64,000 nt of DNA from Victivallales bacterium (GTDB lineage Bacteria; Verrucomicrobiota; Lentisphaeria; Victivallales; JAUVCU01), in NCBI GenBank assembly GCA_029934175.1, contig JAOZMT010000001.1, positions 57,448 to 121,447 of the forward strand. The letters run 5' to 3'. A model generated the notes under the pieces. It had not been told where the DNA came from. It did no database searches and saw only the letters and a program-made list of their open reading frames with translations. The position numbers were made by a program, and so were the translations under genes. Below are positions 15,519 through 22,195 of the stretch, piece after piece; the first letter of the stretch is position 1, and each line of letters starts with the position of its first letter.

Positions 15519-15849
15519 AATTTATATGTTAAATGCTATTAGTCTTAACTTAGTCAATACTGATAAAGTAGATTTTTTTATGGTGAAGACGTCAATTGAA
15601 AGTGCCAAGGAATGGATGAAAGGAAAAACGGCTATTAGTGCTGTACGTCATGATCTCCAACACTTTGCTAGGGAAATAGCAAAGGATGCAAAGGAGTATA
15701 AAGAGGTTTCTGAGTTAAAGCTTGATACACCAATGGCTTATAATACCGTGGTAATACAGTATAAAGGTCCTAGATTGCCAGAAGGTGCAACAACATTGCC
15801 TCCTAATGCCAAATTGGAAATTTGGGAAGGTATCATTAGAGTATATTAA
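15508..15849 (+). CDS. DUF1874 / STIV B116-like protein, candidate viral ring nuclease (AcrIII-1 family)
   Basis: A 113-residue protein with the DUF1874 pattern: MLNAISLN near the N-terminus, SAVRHDLQHFA in the middle (where family members have SxxGHxST with a catalytic His) and GPRLPEGATTLPP near the C-terminus. The archaeal-virus member AcrIII-1 degrades cyclic tetra-adenylate and blocks type III CRISPR signalling. I infer that activity here from family likeness. The Gly before the His is replaced by Arg, so catalysis should be tested. It is the last gene of unit 3, next to a terminator and downstream of the ArdC unit. Confidence 0.68.
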   Translation: MKNKIYMLNAISLNLVNTDKVDFFMVKTSIESAKEWMKGKTAISAVRHDLQHFAREIAKDAKEYKEVSELKLDTPMAYNTVVIQYKGPRLPEGATTLPPNAKLEIWEGIIRVY

Positions 15850-15854
15850 ATTTT

Positions 15855-15895
15855 AATTGGCATAGGGTTATTAATCCCTATGCCAATTTTTTTTT
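15855..15895 (+). terminator. Intrinsic terminator of unit 3
   Basis: A 13-bp perfect stem, AATTGGCATAGGG / CCCTATGCCAATT, with an 8-nt loop and a nine-T run. Confidence 0.87.
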
Positions 15896-15924
15896 GTTCT
15901 GATTCATTAACTATATGGGAATCT

Positions 15925-16195
15925 TAAATGTTAGGCCGACCTATTATTTTAAATTTAAATGTCTAATTGACCTAATTTATGCCACTAAAATATAGTTAAA
16001 CTCTACATCAAATAAAGTTAGGTCTATGCTAAATATTAAATTTAATATTTCTGTCTCACTAGACAATGTTAGATAGACCTAACAATTCCAGAAAAGGTAG
16101 GTGAATAAAGGGAAATAAAGCAATTGGCATGATTATTGCATAAGAAAATGTTAAGATATCTAAACAACGTTTAATGGGCCTAACATATGCAATTT
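15925..16195. repeat. Array 4, scattered copies of the palindromic repeat
   Basis: Copies include AATGTTAGGCCGACCTA (15927), AAAGTTAGGTC (about 16014), AATGTTAGATAGACCTAAC (16066) and GGGCCTAACAT (16177). Spacing is less regular than in arrays 1-3 and no plus-strand gene follows. From 16195 to 16440 I see no convincing gene. That stretch has a GC-rich island near 16270-16300 and one strong hairpin. Confidence 0.65.
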
Positions 16196-16381
16196 CCGTG
16201 CCAAGATAAACTGCATGCAAAAAATGTGCCAAAAGCAAAAAAACATTGGAAAAATGGGCGTTTTTTTCAGAAGTGCACGGGGGGCGGGCTGGCGACTTAG
16301 GCTCATTCTAAAATATATTTCATTTTTCCATTTTTTCCCTATTTCTTTTTTTTCTAGAACCTTTTCCAATTATAAATACAT

Positions 16382-16408
16382 ACTTGCCCACCAGAATGAT
16401 GGGCAAGT
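16382..16408. other. 9-bp perfect inverted repeat
   Basis: ACTTGCCCA, a 9-nt loop, TGGGCAAGT. No T-run on either side, so it is not an intrinsic terminator. It lies just downstream of the leftward promoter at 16450 and could be an RNA hairpin or an operator. Confidence 0.5.
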
Positions 16409-16449
16409 GGAGGCATGGAGATGATGAAGGTGGCTAGAGAGCTATATAT

Positions 16450-16478
16450 ATTATAATACTTAATTTTCAAAAAGTCAA
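16450..16478 (-). promoter_or_regulatory. Consensus sigma70 promoter with no obvious gene downstream
   Basis: TTGACT, 17 bp, perfect TATAAT, reading leftward. No sizeable ORF follows, only the hairpin at 16382-16408 and the GC-rich patch, so it may produce a small RNA. Confidence 0.6.
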
Positions 16479-16488
16479 TACCTTAATA

Positions 16489-16560
16489 TTAATCACTACC
16501 ATATACGAAAATTAGAATGAAAATTAAAAGACATACATATGCTGTTATTGCTTCTGTCAT
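16489..16560 (-). CDS. 23-residue membrane micro-peptide
   Basis: MTEAITAYVCLLIFILIFVYGSD, with a strong AAGGAGTGATAAAAT site. One membrane span. It is similar in length and ending (VYGSD / IYGND) to the next peptide upstream. Confidence 0.45.
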   Translation of the reverse strand: MTEAITAYVCLLIFILIFVYGSD

Positions 16561-16601
16561 ATTTTATCACTCCTTTTTTTAATTTTTAAAAAGTCCTTGA
16601 A

Positions 16602-16676
16602 TTAATCATTGCCATATATGAAAAGTAAAATTAAACCATATATAAAAAGTAAAATTAAGATATATGTTTCTATCAT
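16602..16676 (-). CDS. 24-residue membrane micro-peptide with internal duplication
   Basis: The peptide begins MIETYILILL and ends FIYGND. An 8-residue unit, LILLFIYG, occurs twice in tandem, matching a 24-bp tandem repeat in the DNA. AGGAGTAAAAAA precedes the ATG. Probably a paralogue of the peptide at 16489. Confidence 0.45.
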   Translation of the reverse strand: MIETYILILLFIYGLILLFIYGND

Positions 16677-16695
16677 TTTTTTACTCCTTCTTTAG

Positions 16696-16785
16696 CGGAG
16701 GGAGCAGGATTCGAACCTGCGAGAGCCCTTTTGGGACTCCAGCGGTTTTCAAGACCGCCGCCTTTAACCACTCGGCCACCCCTCC
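16696..16785 (-). tRNA. tRNA-Ser(UGA)
   Basis: The minus-strand cloverleaf has acceptor GGAGGGG/TCCCTCC, a long class II variable arm, T-arm GCAGG-TTCGAAT-CCTGC and anticodon loop CTTGAAA with anticodon TGA. It is 90 nt with discriminator G and no encoded CCA. An 8-bp inverted repeat (AGGCAAGA/TCTTGCCT, 16787-16815) lies just 5' of it and may guide processing. UGA-serine reads UCN codons, common in AT-rich genes. Confidence 0.92.
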
Positions 16786-16826
16786 AAGGCAAGACCCGCT
16801 ACGCAGTTCTTGCCTATGCAATTTTT

Positions 16827-17087
16827 CTAGAACCTTTTTCTTATCGGCCTTCTATAAATAATCTCATCTATCTTTTTCAATTGTTCTTTGGTCAATTTTG
16901 GATAATGGTCTTTTGGCAATTCAATATCTATGTCTAGTTTTGATTCTTGTTCTTTCCAATTTAAATATATAGCATACATTAGGATTAGTAAAGTAATTGG
17001 CCAAAAGGCAAATGAAATTGTTAATAAGACTGCTATTAGGAAGAATAGGGCCATGCCGCCTGCTATTAATCCAAAAATTGTTGTCAT
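16827..17087 (-). CDS. Small membrane protein
   Basis: An 86-residue protein with two adjacent hydrophobic spans (about residues 2-42), then a charged cytoplasmic tail. Its 3' end overlaps TTTTTCTAGAACCTTTT, a sequence also present at 16350. It is ATGA-coupled to the gene upstream. Function unknown. Confidence 0.6.
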   Translation of the reverse strand: MTTIFGLIAGGMALFFLIAVLLTISFAFWPITLLILMYAIYLNWKEQESKLDIDIELPKDHYPKLTKEQLKKIDEIIYRRPIRKRF

Positions 17088-17281
17088 TTTATTCCAATGT
17101 ATTCAAATAATAATTTTTTATATTTTTTAAATGAATAGAAGCCATAGCAAAAGCCACAGGAGAAAAAATAATAAAGTTTGCCTTTTTCAATATGCCAGTT
17201 CCAAGGCCAAAAGAAAATTATTTCATCGCTATAATAGTTGAAATGAATTCCAAATTGGCTTATGCCCAAATATTTTATCAT
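17084..17281 (-). CDS. Small aromatic-rich protein
   Basis: A 65-residue protein, rich in Phe, Tyr and Trp, with FFSCGFCYGFYSF. It overlaps both neighbours by 4 bases, so it is part of a translationally coupled trio. Function unknown. Confidence 0.55.
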   Translation of the reverse strand: MIKYLGISQFGIHFNYYSDEIIFFWPWNWHIEKGKLYYFFSCGFCYGFYSFKKYKKLLFEYIGIK

Positions 17282-17592
17282 TGTGTTAATTCCCTAAATT
17301 TTTTCATAGCTTTTTTGAAATTGCTAGTTCGTTTGATGATTCCCTTGTTTCTGTGGTAGATTACATAAATGTCACGGGCGAAACGTCGATTTATTTTGTA
17401 TAAACTGTAATATCCAATTCGTTTAATCAATATGATTTTGCTATGTTTTGCTGAGTGAGAATTTCGTGTACCAAAATATACAGTTAAAGGCATCGATGTA
17501 CTAATACTACCGCCAGTATAACAATTAGCAAAGATAGTTCCAGACCAAAGGAAATTTAAAAGAATAGCTATAATTATAATTATTTTTTTCAT
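17278..17592 (-). CDS. Secreted small protein
   Basis: A 104-residue protein with a clear signal peptide (MKKIIIIIAILLNFLWSGTIFA), then a basic, beta-rich mature part. It is probably exported to the periplasm or envelope. It begins a trio with two membrane-associated proteins, which hints at an envelope task such as superinfection exclusion; that role is inference. Confidence 0.62.
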   Translation of the reverse strand: MKKIIIIIAILLNFLWSGTIFANCYTGGSISTSMPLTVYFGTRNSHSAKHSKIILIKRIGYYSLYKINRRFARDIYVIYHRNKGIIKRTSNFKKAMKKFRELTQ

Positions 17593-17593
17593 T

Positions 17594-17695
17594 TTAAAAT
17601 CTCCACCAAAAAAGTAAAAAATCTAATACTTCGTCTCCTGTTATTGTATCATCATCATTTGTATCTTTTAATATTTTTTCTTCAAAATTTTTCAT
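17594..17695 (-). CDS. 33-residue acidic peptide
   Basis: MKNFEEKILKDTNDDDTITG, then a hydrophobic end FLLFWWRF. GGAG precedes the ATG. Its Asp-run and hydrophobic tail resemble the 36-residue peptide at 20510-20620. Confidence 0.4.
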   Translation of the reverse strand: MKNFEEKILKDTNDDDTITGDEVLDFLLFWWRF

Positions 17696-17722
17696 TTAGA
17701 AACTCCTATAATCTTTTCTTAT

Positions 17723-17751
17723 AATATAAGCATTATTTCGGCTTATGTCAA
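17723..17751 (-). promoter_or_regulatory. Sigma70-type promoter
   Basis: TTGACA, 17 bp, TATATT, reading leftward into the 17695-16827 operon. Confidence 0.6.
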
Positions 17752-17817
17752 GTCTTAATTTTGATATTGACTTTATGCAAAAAATAATTTACATATTAGA
17801 AAAAAAATTATAGACTA

Positions 17818-17846
17818 TTGACTTTTCGATTAGAAATGATTATATT
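17818..17846 (+). promoter_or_regulatory. Sigma70-type promoter, AATGATTATT class
   Basis: TTGACT, 17 bp, TATATT, with GAAATGAT before the -10. It drives the three plus-strand genes 17867-18812. Confidence 0.65.
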
Positions 17847-17866
17847 TTATAAAAAAGGAGGTTAAA

Positions 17867-18052
17867 ATGGACAGAGAATTAATAGAAAAAATAGATGAAT
17901 TGGAAAAAAGAATAAGTAAAATTGATGAAAGGACATATAGAATTTGGCAAAAATTATGTGAACTATTTAGAGAAGTAAAGGATGCAAAGCTTGAACATAA
18001 ACAGATAATAAAATTAATAGAAATTTATGGCCCATCGCCAAGTCCTTTTTAA
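17867..18052 (+). CDS. Small coiled-coil protein
   Basis: A 61-residue protein whose first 50 residues form a clear heptad coiled coil (IEKIDELEKRISKIDERTY), ending PSPSPF. Function unknown; likely an oligomer or a partner of the membrane proteins downstream. Confidence 0.6.
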   Translation: MDRELIEKIDELEKRISKIDERTYRIWQKLCELFREVKDAKLEHKQIIKLIEIYGPSPSPF

Positions 18053-18075
18053 TATTGCATGAAAGGAGGTATTAA

Positions 18076-18420
18076 ATGTTTTGGTTAATTCTTGCAATAG
18101 CGTGTACAGGTTTGTTTGCTTATGAATCCATTATAAAGAAATATGGAATTATTATCTGTTTTGCTAGCATTATAGGCTGGATGGCAGGTCCTTACATGAT
18201 AGTAAAAGGTATATGGACATATCCTGATTTGCTATGCCAACTTAAGAAAATAGAATTACTCGAAAAAGAGAAGGCAGATATTGGACTTATTAATGTAGCC
18301 AAATTCAAATATAATCAATTGCTCAAAGAAGCTCGTTTTCATAAAACAAATCGCAATTCCTTAATTTTTAAACATGGTTATTTCATCTCTGACAAAATAT
18401 TTGAACTAGATTATAAATAA
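18076..18420 (+). CDS. Membrane protein, HG-FISN family paralogue 1
   Basis: A 114-residue protein with two N-terminal membrane spans (about residues 2-17 and 24-45), then a helical soluble part ending FKHGYFISDKIFEL. The same layout and ending occur in the next gene (FTHGSFISNDIFKLP) and at 29081-29440 (FGHGIFISNKIFQLP). No known family is recognised. Confidence 0.65.
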   Translation: MFWLILAIACTGLFAYESIIKKYGIIICFASIIGWMAGPYMIVKGIWTYPDLLCQLKKIELLEKEKADIGLINVAKFKYNQLLKEARFHKTNRNSLIFKHGYFISDKIFELDYK

Positions 18421-18431
18421 GGAGGTATAAA

Positions 18432-18812
18432 ATGTTTTGGCCATTATTTTTTGTAATTTGTATTTTAATTATGTCAAAATGTACCATTGGTTCTATATTG
18501 GATAAAAAACCATTACGATGGATTGGATTTGTAGCTTGTATAGGAATGCTTGCAGGTTTCACAGCAACGGTTGTGTTATTTGCAGATGGATTCACCACTT
18601 ATAAAATACTAGTTCATAAGCTTAATAAAATACAAACATTGACTATCAAGGGTGATACTGAAGCGGCCATACAAGTAAAAGCCGATTATATTTGCCGATT
18701 GACAAGAGCCCGTTATTATAAATCGAATCCATATATAGAATTTTTCACTCATGGTTCTTTCATTTCAAATGATATATTTAAACTACCAACATTTGGAGTA
18801 AAATATGATTGA
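18432..18812 (+). CDS. Membrane protein, HG-FISN family paralogue 2
   Basis: A 126-residue protein with two N-terminal membrane spans and the shared tail FTHGSFISNDIFKLP. It is a tandem duplicate of the preceding gene, with its own AGGAGGTATAAA site. Function unknown. Confidence 0.65.
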   Translation: MFWPLFFVICILIMSKCTIGSILDKKPLRWIGFVACIGMLAGFTATVVLFADGFTTYKILVHKLNKIQTLTIKGDTEAAIQVKADYICRLTRARYYKSNPYIEFFTHGSFISNDIFKLPTFGVKYD

Positions 18813-18836
18813 TATCATCTTGTTTTACTAAATCTT

Positions 18837-19796
18837 TTATAAATCATTAGCCAAAATTCTACTTCTTCTCGGTAAAAACCACCTATTATACCAATACTCC
18901 AAATTGTCTTTCAATGACAATAAAGTTTCACAAACATAAACACCACGAACTAATTTAGGAATTTTGAATGATAATTTGATTCCAGCTTCCTGTAAGTGAT
19001 CATACATCCTAATTACATGTTCCGCCAATGCAGTCTTTTTTATTTTCCTATGTGGAAAATGTTTTTTGTAAAGTTTTTGAATTTCTTCTATGCATTCTTC
19101 AGGTAAGACTGAGTGTAAACCTTCTGTTAGTCCAAGATATTTCAAATTTCTCACTCTATTATACAATGATGATTTTCCAAATACAGAAGTTGTAAAGACT
19201 GCCTCTATATCAGTTCCATATTTTTCATTGAATATATTGATTATTTCTTTGCTTAATGCTACAAATACAGCTAATTTCCCAGAAAGGAATTTGGTTAATA
19301 TTCCAAAACTGATGCAAACGGATAAATCAACAATTTTTTTATTAATAAATGAAAAATTAATTTTACCATATTTATTTTTAATCCATTCGGCTAATTGTTT
19401 ATTCAAAACAGGTGAGCCATATTGTATATATGCCAATGGAATATTATCATGATATACAAGCAAATCTAATTGTCTTCCCACTCTACCTTTATAATACATA
19501 GATGATATATTGTTAATGAATAATCTTTTTGGAAAAGGCAAATCATATTCTTTAACTATAATTTTGTTTATATCAAAGGAATTGATTAGAGATTCTTGTA
19601 GTTTTGATATATTATTTAACCATACTTTTATTCGTGAATCTTGTTTTTTAAATTGATTATAATATTCACGTTGTTCTTCTTTTGTTGATATTTCTTCTTT
19701 AATAATAGGTTTTTCATATATTGAGAATGAATACTTAACTTTTTTTCTAACTATCTTATCTTTTGGCTTGCTTTTTATTAAATTGAAATAATGCAT
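18837..19796 (-). CDS. DruA / DUF4338-like protein
   Basis: A 319-residue protein. The C-terminal two-thirds follows the DUF4338 pattern: a polar segment GRVGRQLDLLVYHDNIPLAYIQYGS, a Lys-rich helix, GKLAVFVALSKEIINIFNEKYG, a strand DIEAVFTTSVFGKSSLYNRV and the hallmark NLKYLGLTEG. DUF4338 is the DruA domain of the Druantia defence system and also occurs alone in phages and mobile elements; its biochemistry is not settled. Adjacent genes are a PD-(D/E)XK nuclease and DNA methyltransferases. The match is by eye only. The ribosome site is weak. Confidence 0.5.
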   Translation of the reverse strand: MHYFNLIKSKPKDKIVRKKVKYSFSIYEKPIIKEEISTKEEQREYYNQFKKQDSRIKVWLNNISKLQESLINSFDINKIIVKEYDLPFPKRLFINNISSMYYKGRVGRQLDLLVYHDNIPLAYIQYGSPVLNKQLAEWIKNKYGKINFSFINKKIVDLSVCISFGILTKFLSGKLAVFVALSKEIINIFNEKYGTDIEAVFTTSVFGKSSLYNRVRNLKYLGLTEGLHSVLPEECIEEIQKLYKKHFPHRKIKKTALAEHVIRMYDHLQEAGIKLSFKIPKLVRGVYVCETLLSLKDNLEYWYNRWFLPRRSRILANDL

Positions 19797-19803
19797 TACT
19801 TAT

Positions 19804-19980
19804 TTAAGTTAAAAGGATGCTATTTTTAGCATTTTTCAGAAAGGAATCTATTATTATACAAGGTTTTGCTTTTTTTACACTTTTTACCTTTGCTCGTACA
19901 TACTGTTTTCTTATTGGTGGAATCTTTACAATGACATCTTTCTCATAATAATTTAAAAATTTAAATAGTCTTTTGCCCAT
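19804..19980 (-). CDS. Small basic protein
   Basis: A 58-residue ORF starting MGKRLFKFLNYYEKDVIVKI inside the 3' end of the nuclease gene. Basic and beta-rich, with no strong ribosome site, so translation may depend on coupling. Function unknown. Confidence 0.4.
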   Translation of the reverse strand: MGKRLFKFLNYYEKDVIVKIPPIRKQYVRAKVKSVKKAKPCIIIDSFLKNAKNSILLT

Positions 19981-20363
19981 TTAATCTTAGCTTTTTGGTT
20001 ATTTTTTGGTGAAACTAAGCGAAGTGTTATAGCTGCTCTGCCTTGCTCGAATTCTTTAGAAGGTATATAATAACACTTATCAGTTGTTTCATCGTAAACA
20101 GCTATCCAATCGACAGTTTGTGAAGTATATTTTTTTGTTTTCCAATTATTAGTGGATCTACAAGAAACTATTATCGTTCTTCCATCTGATTTTACATATT
20201 TACATTGTAATCTCTCGAATTTTCCATTTTTTTCATCTTTCAGTACTAGCAGATCGAAATCCCAATCCTCACCATAAGGTATAGCTACTTTATAGCCTTT
20301 TTTTAATATGTCCGACATAATGGCAATTTCACCCATGTATCCCTTTTGTTTTGATAAACCCAT
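19953..20363 (-). CDS. PD-(D/E)XK endonuclease, group I intron homing-nuclease-like family (PDDEXK_5)
   Basis: A 136-residue protein with KGYMGEIAIMSDILKKGY, WDFDLLVL and LQCKYV, the E...D...QxK core of the PD-(D/E)XK fold in the arrangement of the I-Ssp6803I-like family. The C-terminal part (VDWIAVYDETTDKCYYIP) also fits that family. No intron surrounds it, so it may be a free-standing homing nuclease or a DNA-processing enzyme. The ATG at 20363 was chosen because AGGTGAAG precedes it; a GTG at 20372 abuts the upstream stop. Confidence 0.65.
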   Translation of the reverse strand: MGLSKQKGYMGEIAIMSDILKKGYKVAIPYGEDWDFDLLVLKDEKNGKFERLQCKYVKSDGRTIIVSCRSTNNWKTKKYTSQTVDWIAVYDETTDKCYYIPSKEFEQGRAAITLRLVSPKNNQKAKIKWAKDYLNF

Positions 20364-20372
20364 ATTCTTCAC

Positions 20373-20510
20373 CTATAATTGAGCTACGCTGGCCAACTTA
20401 TTTCTAATTTTTGACATGATGCCATTTCTCTTAGGAAAGACAATATAAAACACTCCTAATGGAATATCGTAATATTCCGATATCATCATTAATTCAAATA
20501 GTGATTTCAT
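20373..20510 (-). CDS. Small hypothetical protein
   Basis: A 45-residue ORF starting MKSLFELMMISEYYDIPLG. Its start overlaps the upstream stop by one base (TAATG), so translation is probably coupled. Function unknown. Confidence 0.4.
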   Translation of the reverse strand: MKSLFELMMISEYYDIPLGVFYIVFPKRNGIMSKIRNKLASVAQL

Positions 20511-20620
20511 TAGAAGATTCCAAATAATATTGGAATGATTCGTGTTACATCATCCAATGTATCTTGATCATCATCATTGTCATCATCCCGCAGTACTCTT
20601 ATAATCTTATCTTCTAACAT
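20510..20620 (-). CDS. 36-residue acidic peptide
   Basis: MLEDKIIRVLRDDDNDDDQD, then a hydrophobic end IIPILFGIF. AGGAGGTTAAA precedes it. It shares an Asp-run and hydrophobic tail with the 33-residue peptide at 17594. Confidence 0.45.
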   Translation of the reverse strand: MLEDKIIRVLRDDDNDDDQDTLDDVTRIIPILFGIF

Positions 20621-20635
20621 ATTTTTAACCTCCTA

Positions 20636-20767
20636 TCAAATAATTATCTTTTTTTTATCATAGCCAATTGGAATTCCTATAGGGCCTTTGCCTTTGCCAC
20701 GGCCCAAGCCTCTCCCTTTACCTTTACTTCTAATTTTTGATCCTGGACATTTCTTTTTCTTTGCCAT
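20636..20767 (-). CDS. 43-residue Lys/Gly-rich peptide
   Basis: MAKKKKCPGSKIRSKGKGRG, continuing with further GK/GR repeats and ending GYDKKKIII. Extremely basic and low-complexity, likely nucleic-acid or RNA binding. AAGGTGA precedes the ATG. Confidence 0.5.
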   Translation of the reverse strand: MAKKKKCPGSKIRSKGKGRGLGRGKGKGPIGIPIGYDKKKIII

Positions 20768-20769
20768 TT

Positions 20770-21303
20770 TTATTCACCTTTGAAATTAATCTTTATATCA
20801 CTTTCTATTTCATTGCCCCAACAATACCAACCAGCTCTCTTTCTTCTTGCAAATAATTCTAGCCTTGGTTTTGGACTAACTGGTTCTATCCATTCATATA
20901 TTTCAATTGGCTTTTCACTATGTGCTTTAACTTTGGTTTGCAGAAAATTAGCCTTTTGGCAACGGAATGCTTTAACTTTTCCTTTTATTCCCAAAAGCAA
21001 CATTTCAACTTGTCCTCTAAACCAAAATCCCATACCCAATGACATAATCTTTCGCCAAAAGATAGCTGTTTTATATCTAAATCCCCATGTTTTCATAAGC
21101 TCCAATGCTTCAGGTAATAATGGAACGGTAGCCCAAAGCCATAAGATACAATCTTTATCTGCCAATTCATTTATTGGAAATGTCTTTAATTTTTCTAAAC
21201 TTATAACAGGATATTTTTGAACCGCACTACTTTCCATTTGGAAACCTGTTCTCTCATTTTTGTATTGCCAAGGTGGATCTGCTAAAATTGTTCTGAATTT
21301 CAT
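20770..21303 (-). CDS. MT-A70-type N6-adenine DNA methyltransferase
   Basis: A 177-residue methyltransferase with the catalytic DPPW motif at residues 9-12, CILWLWAT, and a C-terminal HSEKPIEIYEWIE-PRLELFARR segment typical of the MT-A70 family. It transfers a methyl group from S-adenosylmethionine to adenine N6. In phages this usually protects DNA from restriction or replaces a host mark. It is ATGA-coupled to a small HicB-like gene. It is one of three methyltransferases within 3 kb. Confidence 0.85.
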   Translation of the reverse strand: MKFRTILADPPWQYKNERTGFQMESSAVQKYPVISLEKLKTFPINELADKDCILWLWATVPLLPEALELMKTWGFRYKTAIFWRKIMSLGMGFWFRGQVEMLLLGIKGKVKAFRCQKANFLQTKVKAHSEKPIEIYEWIEPVSPKPRLELFARRKRAGWYCWGNEIESDIKINFKGE

Positions 21304-21512
21304 ATTTTTTCAGCTAATAGTTTTTTAAGATATAATTTTGCTTCTTTGTCCAATTGTTCTTTATTTGTTTTATAAGCTTCTAAGACATTATTGAGTGTTA
21401 TTTCAAAATCTCTTAATGCTTCTTTCAATGTTTTACCCGAACCCCATATTTTCAATTCATCACAATAGACGACATATTTATTGTTTTTTTTATATTTTTC
21501 CAATTTAATCAT
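21300..21512 (-). CDS. HicB-like small protein
   Basis: A 70-residue protein with YVVYCDELKIWGSGKTLKEA followed by helices, which resembles the partial RNase H fold of HicB-type proteins. No HicA toxin is visible next to it. It may instead be a generic DUF1902/HicB-like domain. Confidence 0.45.
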   Translation of the reverse strand: MIKLEKYKKNNKYVVYCDELKIWGSGKTLKEALRDFEITLNNVLEAYKTNKEQLDKEAKLYLKKLLAEKI

Positions 21513-21645
21513 GCTTAATTAATCTACATCTAAAACAGATTTTTGAAGGAAAAGATACATTTTTTTGTTTTCTTTTCCTAATGAGTCTTATCACAGGATG
21601 AGACCATTTATGGCCAAAAATAAAACATATAAATTTCTTATGCAT
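21505..21645 (-). CDS. 46-residue GHKW/CxRC protein
   Basis: Starts MHKKFICFIFGHKW and ends CFRCRLIKHD. The His, Trp and CxxC placement resembles small phage zinc proteins of the FGHKW...CxRC type. GGAG lies about 10 nt upstream. Function unknown. Confidence 0.5.
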   Translation of the reverse strand: MHKKFICFIFGHKWSHPVIRLIRKRKQKNVSFPSKICFRCRLIKHD

Positions 21646-21877
21646 TATCAATGTTCTCCGATAGAATAGAAAGGACAATGCTAACAATTGAAATCAAAAT
21701 GCTTATTACAAAACCAGCAGCTACTTTGGAAATATCAAGTCCTAAAGTATTTAATGCAAGTACAATTACTTCCGCAACCAAACAAATGCCCAAAACCAAT
21801 GCAATAGGCCATGCTATTAAGGCAAGAGCGGTGAAAAATAAATTGATTCCAGTAATTATTTGTTTTTTAGAAATCAT
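21638..21877 (-). CDS. Membrane protein
   Basis: A 79-residue protein with two or three strongly hydrophobic spans and almost no soluble part. The start is the ATG after GGAGGCAAAA. It is next to the SemiSWEET-like gene and may act with it; function unknown. Confidence 0.55.
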   Translation of the reverse strand: MISKKQIITGINLFFTALALIAWPIALVLGICLVAEVIVLALNTLGLDISKVAAGFVISILISIVSIVLSILSENIDNA

Positions 21878-22160
21878 TTTTGCCTCCACGATATAAAATT
21901 ATAAGTATAAATAAAACTGTATGGAATAAAGCTGGAATCAAATTTGCTACAAATAAATACCATAAATGGTTTATTAAACAACATAATCCATATAGAAAAA
22001 ATGCAGTAAGCGATAATGCTAAAAATGGAATACTAAATTCCTTAGAAGACTTTATTTTCAATGTCTTAATTATTTGAGGAATAGTTTCGACAGTCCACAA
22101 TATACCTGCTAATAGGAATAACCACCAAAGTGTTAAACTTGTATCATAAATCTTATCCAT
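21867..22160 (-). CDS. SemiSWEET / PQ-loop sugar-transporter-like protein
   Basis: A 97-residue protein with three predicted membrane helices (about 10-26, 45-64 and 68-90). The hallmark is ETIPQIIKTLKIKSS, a PQ motif at the end of helix 1 followed by a basic loop. LWYLFVANLIPALFH holds the conserved Asn of helix 3. SemiSWEETs work as dimers that pass sugars through the bacterial inner membrane. The size, helix count and motif fit well. A promoter is immediately upstream. Substrate unknown. Confidence 0.7.
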   Translation of the reverse strand: MDKIYDTSLTLWWLFLLAGILWTVETIPQIIKTLKIKSSKEFSIPFLALSLTAFFLYGLCCLINHLWYLFVANLIPALFHTVLFILIILYRGGKNDF

Positions 22161-22166
22161 AAACTT

Positions 22167-22195
22167 ATAATAAATTATTTTCCATTAAATGTCAA
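22167..22195 (-). promoter_or_regulatory. Sigma70-type promoter
   Basis: TTGACA, 17 bp, TATTAT, reading into the SemiSWEET-like gene. Confidence 0.6.

Noticed and set aside
16160..16424. Overlapping ORFs of 69 codons on both strands
   Set aside because: No ribosome site, a TTG-type start on the minus strand and protein composition unlike the neighbours; treated as non-coding.
16787..16815. Terminator beside tRNA-Ser
   Set aside because: The 8-bp inverted repeat has no T-run on either strand.
16349..16838. attL/attR-like direct repeat TTTTTCTAGAACCTTTT flanking the tRNA region
   Set aside because: Two copies exist, but no integrase is present and one copy is simply the 3' end of a coding gene; more likely a small duplication.
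21300..21512. Toxin-antitoxin (HicAB) system
   Set aside because: Only a HicB-like fragment is visible; neither neighbour looks like a HicA toxin.
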